From contig RPFO01000188.1 in the NCBI GenBank assembly GCA_009746045.1, forward strand, positions 2,697,483-2,761,482: a stretch of 64,000 nt of DNA. The letters run 5' to 3'. Made by a program: the position numbers and the translations under genes. Position 1 is the stretch's first letter. Each line of letters opens with the position of its first letter. Below, one piece after another: positions 35,901-47,900 of this stretch. The notes under the pieces are model-generated. The model was not told where the DNA came from and did no database searches. It saw only the letters and a list, made by a program, of their open reading frames with translations. This stretch comes from Mesostigma viride. Taxonomy: Eukaryota; Streptophyta; Mesostigmatophyceae; Mesostigmatales; Mesostigmataceae.

Positions 35901-38900
35901 ATAAGGGCGACAGGCGACGGCATTTTGTACAGCCCAGGGGATTGCGCAAGCATACCCGTATTCCCGCGTGGCGAGGGTCTGACATCCACGGCCATGAGCA
36001 CCTATCGGAAAGCTTTTATGCCAAACCGCGGTAGCCTGCAAGCCAGATGATAAACATGACCATCGGTGGTCCTATGATCCCCTAACATCCTCTCATACAA
36101 ATACAGGCGCTGCATCATGTGGCATCCAATACAGGCCAAACCCACGCGAAGAAAATCCAGGGCATATACAGCTGCAGGCCTTACCCACTACCCATAGTAG
36201 AGCCACACCCACCAGAAGAAAATCCAGGCCATGGCCAGCTGCAGGCCCTACCCACTTCCCATGATAAAGCCACACCCACCAGAAGAAAATCCAGGCCATG
36301 GCCAGCTGCAGGCCCTGCAGCGCCACCAGCTTCACATTCACGTTCACCTCGCCCACCACCATGAGGAAGCAGGTGTTGACGGCTTCAGAGAGCGTGCAGA
36401 ACTCGGGCAGGACCGTGCCAAAGGAGCTGGCCGCATTACATACATAGGAAGCAATATGTAGGGGACAAGCCAAGCGATAGAAGAGGTGGATAGGGTATTA
36501 AGAACTCGGATCTGGACATCAAGGACTCAGGCAGTACGGTGCCAAAAGAGCTGACTGTGTTGCAGCAGCAGGGGATAGACAACATCACAACAAGGGAAGT
36601 ACGGCATTAACAAGAAGATCACCATGAACCTACCAAAGGAGCTGATAGTGTCATATAGACAGCATCATATAGACAGCAGTAGGGGAAATATTTGACAACA
36701 TTTTTTAAGAACATTTTGGATGTGAAGAACATAAGGGGGGGTTCCCCACGTGACTCGATTTTGGCATGCAGAAATAAACGGGGTATTCTTCTCCTACCCA
36801 ATAGTAGTCGTGTCGGGATTCGCGCACTGTCAAAAGTCCCCCGAATTTGTTGCGACCAGAATCTGGCCCGTCAGATCAGAGTGCTCTCCGCTAGATTGCA
36901 GTCATCATTACTGCGTTAAGTTGCGTTTTAAAGGTTGCGTTTCCGCGTTAAGTTGCGACGCCGAAGTTTGGGCGGCGACCGCATCTTAAGCATCGGTGTC
37001 ATCGCAACTTAACGCGGTAAAGACCCTATTTGTAGGTGTCGGGCCAATTTTGGCCGCGCAGGAGGCCACTTTTTGCAAAGTCCGGACCTGCTATGTGGCT
37101 TTAGGCGGCAAAATACACAAGCTCCACCGGCCGCAGACGTGCCCGCCTCGTGGCAATTATTAACGAAAAGAGCGAATGCAACCTTCGATTCCAAATCATT
37201 TGCCTTTCAGTGCGGTACATACGAATCCCGGAGCATGCAGGGCGCCCGTAACTGAGAGACAACTGCCGGAAATTACCACCATCATGCCAAAAGCACAAAT
37301 GACGGCACATTTGTGGTATCGGCAGTAAAACGCAGGCACTGACGCACTGTGTGGCTGGCTGGCTGCACCCGGCGGGCGGCGTGTATTATTGCAGCCCGCC
37401 TTTCTCACAAAAAATACCTGGTATGGAATATGGAGTATGGGCGGCTTTGATGATGCTGCAGCTGGATCGGGCTTGATGTGCAGCTGTCGAATGCCGTACA
37501 GAAGTCCGTGAGAGGAGGGGGTGGGTTGCTAGCCTGATTCTACCGTAAAGTTGCGTTACCGCGTCAAGTTGCGACGCCAAATTTTAGGCGTCGATCGCAG
37601 CTTAACGCGGTAATGACTGTAGGTAACCTTCGGCCATGCCATTAATTAAGTAATTAGGAACATAACTCCATTGGGAGTATATGTAGCACATATCCCAGAG
37701 AAGGGGCATATGGCTTTTAATACATTCTAAGCTACTTCCTGCAAGGGTGGGAATGTAAACCACACTTGCTCTAGGTGCACCAAGGGCACCTGCACCACCA
37801 TGATGTCTCGGAGCTCAACCCAACTAAGGGGGGCCCGTCATGGTGGGGAAGATCATCATGGCTATACAAGAGCTAGGGCATGCCACGCCATGGAGCTGCG
37901 AAAATGCGGGGAATTATGATTTAGTTCAGCGGAAGCCACCCCGGGATTCTCCGAGAGTTTACTATGGAAAAACTACCCCCAAAAGGTGAGAATTTCGAAA
38001 TCTGGGGATTTTCACTAGTTCGTGGTCACTATGCGGGAAAAGCCCGATTTACAGGTTTTGGCAAGTGTGACCACGTTGCGAGCGAAGTTCAGCAAATTTC
38101 CTCGGATTTTTTGCCAGATTTGTCAGATGTGGACCCCCCCTTCGAAGCAAGATGGCACCGTGCCACAGGAGCTGACCACCTTGCATAGAAGACAGTAGGG
38201 GACAAGCAGCGCAACCTACAGGGCGACTAGAGGACCACATTGCGTAGAAGACAAGTAGGGCAACCTACAGGTCGAATAGACAGCATTGAGCACGTGGCTA
38301 GCATCGTGCCCCAAGTCCTCATCGTATCTTTTACCCCTACCGCCATGTGTGACGCTGCAACGAGTCTCCTACCCTTACAAGCTACGTGCCCCTGAAGCAT
38401 GTTCGGGAAACAGTCCCTTTTTAGGGTTGCCTCGCGAAGCCGTAGCAAGTGGGCACATCACAATCACTATAGTGGGCACATCACAATCGCTATAGTGGGC
38501 ACATCACAATCACTATAGTGGGCACCCACAGCAAATGCCTTGCGACGCCCCAGGGGCCACCATCGCGACGAAGCAATCCCTCGCCAGCCGTGGTTGCCAT
38601 GTGGATGTATCGCCTACGTTTGCAAACTGACCACACAGCATGCCCTGCTAGAGATTCCTGCAGTCTATGCATGACCTGCAGGCACGCCAGCACCTCGAAA
38701 CTGAGTTACAAGAGCCAGCACTTCAGGCCTCGACAAAGAAACTGCTATTTCCAAACGGCCTGATCGCAAAGACTGTTTCTACGCTATCGTGTGACCTACA
38801 GGTGCGCCAGCATGGCAAAGCTGATGAACACCACGCCGGCGACCAGCAGGTAGTGCGCAGTGTCATTGGCGGCGCGCGACAGTGTGTGGGTTATGATGCC

Positions 38901-41900
38901 GAGTCGCGGGTGGAAGTCAGTCAGCTTGAGGATGCGGAACATGGTGAACAGCAGGTTGAGCGCCGTCAGAAAGCTGTACACGTCGACCGTGCGCGAGATG
39001 TCCTGCACCTGCTTGGGCAACCAGGGTGTCCAGTTTCCAAGGGTTGAAAGGTGAAAGGGGCGAGTAGAGGGTCAGGACGCTGTAGACGTCGACGCTGCGT
39101 GAGATGACCCGCACCGGCTTGTAGAAAAAGGAAGTATCAGCGTAAAGGACAGATAATGTTAAGGATGGTGAAGGGTGCATGGTGTATGGCTTAAGGTGAA
39201 CCGTAGGTAAGCCCCCCCCCCTGCCAGGGAGGGTGATGCGTAATCATATGTACAGACATCTAGTATAAGCTTGTGATAGCTGAGCTGAAAGGTCTCATCA
39301 AGAGGATCCAGAACCGCATGTACGACACCAAATTGAAATCTTCCTCTACAAGTTAGCAAGTGGCAGCAGCTAAAAATAGGTTTTGGCTCCCAGGAGGCAC
39401 CTGGCTTGACTTTCTCCCACATTTTATGAAACTGAAGGGATGCTATGTCCGTGGATAAGTTGTTTTCAAAGCCCCAGGTCAAACAGAAAAGGTTTACTAT
39501 ATTTAAGGTGTCATGTTTGCATGTGGCTGTTTCCATGCAAAGTTTAGCCTCAAAATTCATAACTTGAGCTAGCCACCTCTAAAAATCACGCTGACTGAAC
39601 AGGCTAACTCGCCGTGGACGTATCTGATTGGCTGCAAAAATTCAGCTTCAGAATATTGTTTTGTGGCCATGCCTAGGTTGGGGGGATGCCCCCCCCAATT
39701 GGGCCTGAAGTGTCACCTTTTGGCTGGGCCGGGTGCACTATTGGGGGGGGCGCGCCAGTTGGCGCCAAAGTCCTGGCGCTGGGTACCAAAGGTTTCCTAC
39801 GGTCCACCTTACGAGGTTAGGAATAGTCGATGAAAAAAATGTTCTCTGTTACTTGTTGATGCAATGATTTCATATGCTGGGCTGGAAACTATTATATAGA
39901 AGGCCAGGAAGCTGTACACGCTCATAATGTGAGAGACGAGTGCTTATTCCAGCACAGTAGACCCCATAATATACCCCAATATACCCCCATATACCTTCAT
40001 ATACCCCATCCCATGAGTGCTTATTCCAGCGCAGTATACCCCCTCCCGTCTTCCTTCACCTGCTGAAACGTGTCCAGCAGCTCCCTCATCGCGTCCCGCT
40101 GTGTGCGAATCAACCGATGGAAGTTTACTATCGTAACGTAACGAATAGAAGAGCGTACCTCCTGAAACGTGTCCAGCACCTCCCTCATCGCGTCCCCATC
40201 CTCTGCCAGGTCCAACATCTTGGCCAGCCGCTCGCCGTCCGAGTCAAAGTCGGTCCGGTACGGCTGATAGCTTAACTGGATGTCAAAGCGCGCGTGGTAC
40301 TTGACGAGGAAGTACGCCCAGAGGACGATGCACACGTAGAAGAGGCCTATCGAGGTGAGGTCGATGAGGTTGGCCATGTCGGCAAAGTAGGACCCTAGGT
40401 CGCCCGCGCGTGCGTACGCCAGCATCTGCTGCAGCTCGAACAGGGTGCCTGCGGGCACGCACGTGCGTTTAGTGACCACCAGGAGCATGTATAGTGACCA
40501 CCACAAGCATCAGCGGCAAGCAGGTCCACGATGCACTAGTACCCCAACAAAGGCCGTACCCCAACCAAATGAAACGAAATGAAACAAGACCCTAACAAAA
40601 GATATGTCACTATCCTATATGGCGAGCATCTACGTAATGCATGTGTCACGAGTACCAGCCGCCACAACAGCATGCTCGCTTGCTGATGAAAGCACCCTTA
40701 CCAAAGCAACACTACCTGCTTAGCAAAAGGTAGTCGGTTGCGGTACTTGTTGGGGCATGCCGTGCCAGCGATCCCTGCAAAGCATGCGCAGAAGGCCACT
40801 GCCCCAACGATTCCCAAATGCAAACAGAAGCAGCGCTCCCAGATGCGGAACCGAGCGAGCCTTACCTGCAGTCCCCATGAGCAACAGAGCAGCCTCATCA
40901 GGCTTGCCTTGAATCAGCAATACCCGCAAAAAACATTATCATATGCTATAGTGAACCCCACCAGCAATCACCATGCGTATGAGCAGCATCGGGCTTCCAT
41001 CAAAAACAGTACCTACGGAGAGACTAGCTATTGTGAACGTTATCATACTACTATGCGATAGCGAACCCCACCTGCGATCACCATGAGTATGAGGAGAACC
41101 TCCCCCACGCCGCGCAGCACCTCGCCCGGGGTGTTGTACATGTCGAGGGAGAAGGTCTGCACCGTCGAGCGGACGAGCACGATGCCCCCTGGCTTGCGCC
41201 GGAATGATACAGTGACCACCCCAAAGTACTCGAGGATGCCGTTGTAGGTGACGATCTGCATGCGTTGTAGGTCATATAGGTATGGGCAGACCAAGGGAGT
41301 ACAAGGAAATAAGAAGATGCAAGAAAAGATACTAGCACCAGCCCAAAGTACTCGAGCATGCGTTTTGCGGCCAACACAACCACGTTATACAGATATATTC
41401 AAGGCACACGGCCGCGTCACGTGTTCATTACATAACTACGTTAGGCACATGCGCCATGTCGACGTGTCATAAGGATCCACGGTCTAACTACGTCACGTGG
41501 AGATCGCACCTGGGTATCGCGGTCAGGGGGGGGGGGGAGTCGTAGGCACGGGATGGAGTTGGGCGGGCAAGGGGCACGGGGACGTACCCAAGACCACCCA
41601 CATCACGTGAGCGTGTCAATCCTGTCTACTAATCAAAATATGACACATATGGCCCACACACCTGCACCTGCACCTCCTCGGTTGTGACACCTAAGAAGGA
41701 GCCTTCTTTCAGGTAGTCCAACCACAAGAGCGCCTCGGCCTGGCTCTTGGAAATGTCGATGTAGATGGGGAAGATGTCCGACCCGCGGTGACGCAGGGGA
41801 AAGAAACCTGCGGGGGGGGAGGTGTGGGGGGGCGGGGGGCATTCATTAAAACATTGATGAGACAAACCAGCAATCTATAACAATAATCAATCATGAAAAT

Positions 41901-44900
41901 GTACGTAAATTACCAGGGTAGAAGATGGAAAGATGAATGACAGGGCGAACATAGAGCACCAATCAGATAGCGAGCAGCTGAAATTGCTACAGTAGCAGTC
42001 AAAATCACTTAGCGACAAACTACTTTGCGACCCCAAAACAAAGTGAAATTTAAAGTTTGCGACCCAAAATGAAGGCAAAGTTTTGCGAGCCGATCGACTT
42101 GTTTATGGTCACTTGGTCAGTGGCTTCACTAACTTGTACCTACCTTATTAATTAATGAATACCTACCTAAGTGATTTGATTGATCAATTGGGTAGCACTG
42201 ATAATAATATACTTCATTAAATAATAATAGTTGTCTCATTTGATAACATCGAAAATTGTGGCGCGACGCGTTCGCTGGCTAGACTTGGGGCTGTGCGGCG
42301 AGGCGCAGGCGCGGCGCGGTAACATTTGAACTTTGCGACCCAAAATGAAGCCCATCAATAGCAGTTTGCCAGGTCGATTTGCGAAGTAGTTTGTCGCAAA
42401 GTGATTTCGACTACCACGGTAGCCTGAGTAGCGACAAACGGCAACTATCAAACAGGCAAAACCAGCGAAGGGATGGCAACCACCCACCCTCCCTCACGGC
42501 ACGTCATACTCATACAGCAACATGCACGATACGTCTGCTGTTCGTAGCCACTAACACTCCTGCCGCGTGCACACAACATCACATAATAGTTAATACAGTG
42601 ACCTGCTACATCTTATAAGTACTTCAGTACTTATACTGCTGGCGTACGCACCGAACGGCACATCGCGGTCGGACAGCTGTTCCGGGGTGAAGAACTCATC
42701 CGTGCGGTTGATGAGGTCGGGCGCAAACAAGGGTGATGAACGCAGGAAGAGGGGGCTGCGTGCAACCAATAGGGGTTGGGAGCAATAGGCATAGAGTTGG
42801 TTGTGGAACAGGCAGTAGGTGCTGAAGCTAAGGTCCATTGGAGTGCCTTCCCACCAGAGAAACAAGTTTATTACAATAAGTGTGTGCAGGCTTTAACAGT
42901 TGAGCCTACATAGCCACACCCTCAAAATCATCGAACAAGTCATTGTCAAGTTAGGCCAGTTCACCATGCTGGGGCCCAGCACATGCCCCCTTGGTCCAAT
43001 CTTGTCCCTAACAGCAGCGAGGGTGGGTGGATGGGAGCTGCAAAAAGGCCTCCCTACGTTCACCACACCACTCTAAGTACGATGTGAAAATGAAAAACAA
43101 AGCACATGTCTCAAGGCGCCGCAGCCCCCTCACTTCAGGGCGGGCACGGTTGACAGCAGGCACTAGTACCGGCGCAACACCGGTCCCCTTCTATTCCAGT
43201 CCTGTGTGACACAAGCACCTCACAATTTACATGGTGTAGGTGACGTACGGTAGAGCTACGCTACAGGCGGCAGATCGGCCCCCTTTGAGCCCGCCGCAAC
43301 ATAACTATAAAATGAGCAGATAGCTCAAAAAGTATAGGAACAGAGGGGTGCACAGTATTGGGAAGAATCGGAGGATGCATGAAGGCCATGGCATGGAATC
43401 AGCCGCAGCCTATGTGTAGGCTTGATCCAAGCGTGGTAGTTGGCACAGCGGCCTGCGCGCAACCGTCGGCGTTGGGAGCCGATGTAGCCGTCGGTGGGTG
43501 CACGTTCCGCATACTGGCAATCTTGGATTGATACACAGTACGCATTCCTGGCAATAAAAACAGAGGGGGCTGCACCGGATGGGGCCAATTGGAGAGGGTA
43601 TGAAGCCTCTGGCATAGAAGTACCAACAGATACACAGACTCAGGCAGGGGATATGGCATAGAAGTACCAACAGACACGCAGACTCAGGCAGGGGGTCACC
43701 ATGGAATAGCAACGTAGATAGCGTGAAGCAGATAGATTGCCGCAGAAGCAACAACGAGCACGCAGACTAAGGCAGGGGGTCACCGCCTGTAGCAAAGAGG
43801 ATGGCTTTTCGCCCTTCCACCTCCGCTCCAAGAAGACACCATGCTCTGTGGCTGAGTTCCTTCTACCCCCTCCCATCCTAAAAGTTCCTAAGACCCTGGT
43901 ATCATTCTCAGTTCCCCCCCTCTCATCCCCTCACACAGCACTCACAAAGAGGAATGAAAGTGAGTCAGATTGATGCCGGGGGGTTCTTTTTTTCATATCC
44001 CTTCTCATCTGCCCCACCCTCCCATTTTCTCAATAGCCTCGCAACCAACCACCCCTGCAGTGGTCGGCTTTCAAAAGTATCCCTCATCACCCACTTGGCA
44101 CCAGATAGGGGTGGGTTTTTTTCTTCCAAATCGAGCGCCAATCAAACTCACATGGCACCAAATGGCGATGGTTAAAGTTCATCTCTATTTTGCAAATCCA
44201 TAAACCCACTGGGCACCAGATTGGGGTGGTAAGATTCCACAATGTTTTCCAAAAAATAGAACTCTCACTTGGCACCAAATGGCATCGCATACACGCCCGT
44301 GTCGAACTCGAGGTAGAACAGGGAGCGGAACTTCTTGCCCCGCGGGACGACCCGCAGCGGCGTGCGGTGCTGCTGGATCAGAATGCCCCCGATTATACGG
44401 TTGGTGGTCCCTGCAAGGCGCCAGCGCGAGTCCACCAGGTTGCTGGTGAGCCATGACAAGGTGCCCGAACGGACGGTGCGGATGCCAGTGTTTCCATCCT
44501 CATCCCCGCCGCTGCCTCCCCGTGAGCTGCTGCCTCTGTCAGAGGTGCTGCCTCCTTGACTACTTGAGCTTCCTTTGTCGCGAGTGCTAATGCTTCCTGT
44601 CGTGCGAATGCCGCTCCCTTCAACACGGCCTTCTTCACTACTGCTCCCTTGACGGCTGCTTCCTTCTGCGACACGGCTTCCTTCAGTTCCGCCTCCTCGC
44701 GTACTGGCTCCTTGTCGGCGGACTTCCTGACTGCCGCTTTCTTCCGTGCTTTGTTCTGTATTGCCCCTTCCTTCATCGCTGCTTTGTTCACTGCCGCCTC
44801 CTTTTGTGTGCGTGCTCATGATTCCCTTCCCCGTGGGGCTACTGTTTCTGGCATCCGGACCAGCATCCGGCGGGGGTGGGGAAGGCCCCTTCCCGGATGA

Positions 44901-47900
44901 CCCGATGATGGGGGCCTCCTCCATCTCAGACGGCACCTGGAAGCCAATGCGGAATATCCGCTCGAGCACCTGCAGGGAGCTATTGTCCTGGCCCGAGTCG
45001 GGGCAGTGGAAGTGGTGGTCACCTGCCGCAGCACCGTGCGGGTGACGATGCATGTGGGGGAGGGCGGAGGGGGGAAGGGGGCATGTGCACATGTGTGGGT
45101 GGAAGGGTGTATGGGGGTATGTGCGCGTGTTTAAGAGGGAGAAAGAGGCAGGGCAAGGTGGAGGGAACAAGGAGTGGAGAGTGGTGGTGGTGGTAGTGGC
45201 GGTGGTGCTGGTGCTGGGGGGGGGGGGGGGGGGGGGGGGGGGCGCGGTGGCGGTGGCGGTGGCGGCGGCGGCGGCGGCGGCGGTGGTGGTGGTGGTGGTG
45301 GTGGTGGTGGCGGCGGCGGCGGCGGTGGTGGTGGTGGTGGTGGTGGTGGTGGTGGTGGTGGTGGTGGTGGTGAGAAGCTACTGAGGGCAGAAGGGGTTGC
45401 AAAGGAAACCAGTTTCTTGGAGCGATGTCCACCCTAGCTATGCTTGTTGGCAACCCTGCGTATACCAAGCGAGTTCCTCAACACAGACACAACTGTGCTG
45501 AGCATGCTTACCTGATGCGTCCGCACCTGCGTACACCATCGCGGTGAGCGTGCCTATGCATCACAGCCTCACGAGCATGGACACGTGCGATGAATGTGCA
45601 CGGCCCCTCACAGCAGCCAGCAACGTTTTCACCAGTTACGCCCTAACCTCGTTACCAGTTATTCCATCCCTTCCTATGCCTATTGAATGGCTTAGGTCAC
45701 CTACCGTTGTGGTGAATGTGCTCCTCGCAGCAGTCCGCAAAGTCAAAGACGCATCCCTCAGACAGGCAGTGGGTGTCGCACACAAGATCGCCCGCCCACA
45801 GGAGCGAGCATGTTGGCGAACATGAGGGCGCGGACGAAGACAGTCCGCTGCTCAGGCGCTGGAGCTCGGCGTGGCAAACGCTGACATAATCGGCCATGAC
45901 ACTGAGGTCATCTGGTGCGAGACCAGGGACCACCACCCTCCCACCCTGCGAGGCGGCGTGACAGCACGAGGGGCACGAGGGGCGACGTCCCCAAGGGAGC
46001 ACGGGCACGAAAGGGGCGCACGAGGGGTGACAGCCTGTCCAGTTTGGCCAGGGGGTGATGCCTATTCACCTTGTGAGGCGTCAATGCCTAATCAGTATTC
46101 ACCTTGGCGAGGGTCCCTGCGTAATCAGTATTCACCTTGGCAAAGGGCTAATGCCTATTCGCTTTGGCAAGGGAGGGAATGCCTGCCTCCCCTGGCAAAG
46201 GTTCAATGCCAATTCACTAAGAAACACGCAACCTAACGTTGATTCATTCACTCTTAGGCTAACAAACATGTTCCTCAGACCCACATGCGTAGGCAGAGGA
46301 GCATCGGGGTCCGTCACCTCATCTACCACCATCACATTGTTGTATGCTATATGCTATCTAGAATATATAAAACAATAAAAGGCCGAGTAACCCACCTCCA
46401 CCGGCTGCGCCAACTCGCTATCCAGCTCCCTTTCGACACTTCAAGTTCAGCAAGTTCACGCTATGATAAGCAAGTTAATACTATATTCCTCGAACCCACC
46501 TGCACCGGCGGCGCGTCAGGGTCCGAGGTACCATCATCCACCAGCTTGACCCCCAGGAAGAGCAGCGCGAGTGACGGCTGGTAGTTGCTGCAGTCCCAAG
46601 CCGGCAGACGCAGCTGCGGGTTGGCGTTGCACCCCACCTGGGTGACGCAGAGATCGACGATGCTTGAGGAGTTGAACACTGGCAGCGACACGTTGAGCGC
46701 TGCTTCCACCTCAGGCCGCATCCACTCGCAGTGGAAGAGGCACGAGGCCATCGCGAGACAGTCGGTGTGGCAGGGGGACAGCTTCCTGGGGCATGCGAGG
46801 CAACGACACACACAAAAGGCACAGGAATGATGTGCATTGTTACTGGTTTACACTATTTCTTTAGTCCATACAGGGGGACTGCTTCCTGCATGTGGCAGAG
46901 AGTGATATCAGCACAATTACATAGGCACAATCATACACAACAGCCGTTTCTGTAGCCATCGGCAATAAACCATACGCAAGGAAAGAACGTCCGTGTGTTT
47001 GCATCCTCTTTCCCCATGTTGGAGCCTCTAATTGTCCACAGTGTGTGTACCGCAAGGATGGCTCTGAGCTAGACCATTATTCAAAATCACAGATTGAAGT
47101 GCCATATGCGTAGTAGCTTCTTCCACAAAAGAGCCACCGCCATATGTGGATGTACACTCCTGACATGACCACTCACGTAATGTCGTCACAAACATTTAGG
47201 GAACACAAATAGGAAAACACACATAAGGCAACACAGATAGGTTAACAAGTAGAACAACACAAATAGGGTAATAACCGAACATTGGGTAACATAATCCCAA
47301 CCTACCGGCTGAACGTCCACTCCTGCAGCTTCACGGCGCCAGGCTGCATGCCATCCAGCACACTTTTCGACACAACACGGCCGATCCCCCCAGCCCTCCT
47401 CTTCTCCCCACCCTCGACCCATGCAGGGATGCTCCGAGGCCAGGTAGCTCTGCCACTTGTCAGTCCCTGCGCGCTGCCGGCCACACCTGCACCCTTGACC
47501 ACCCCCTCAGGCACTGTCCTTGTCCTTCCCACAGCCATCGTGTCGCTGGCTGCTTCTCCTGTGCCCGGAGCATGTACCTCGCCCCCCGCCCGCGCAAATG
47601 TGCCTGGTGCCTTAGCCCACGTGCCGGCAGTGGCAGTCATGCCGGCCGCATCCAAGGGCTCCGCGACATTCGTGCGTTCCGCGAGGGTCAAGGGTTCAGC
47701 AGCACCCGTTTCCGAGCCCCCCGCTGCTCCCGGGTTGTCCACACGGTGGCTTTCAGTGGGCGCGATCGTGGGCTGTGGGCCATCCACCCTTGCCTTTGCG
47801 CCAGGCTCCGCTGCGACTCTTGCGGAACCAGCAGATGGGACCCTCGTGCCCGCAGAGCTAGCCCTAGCACCATCCAGCCCAGCCCTTGTGGACCCAGACA

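Noticed and set aside
36254-36276. Exon 11 donor at GTAGGG (36254) instead of GTGTGG (36275)
   Set aside because: Both keep the frame, but the upstream donor gives an S6 of the length seen in PKD2; the other inserts a Lys-containing stretch. It remains a possible alternative site.
45019-45468. Poly-His, poly-Gly and poly-Val frames
   Set aside because: GGT/GGC microsatellite in intron 4 of the polycystin gene.
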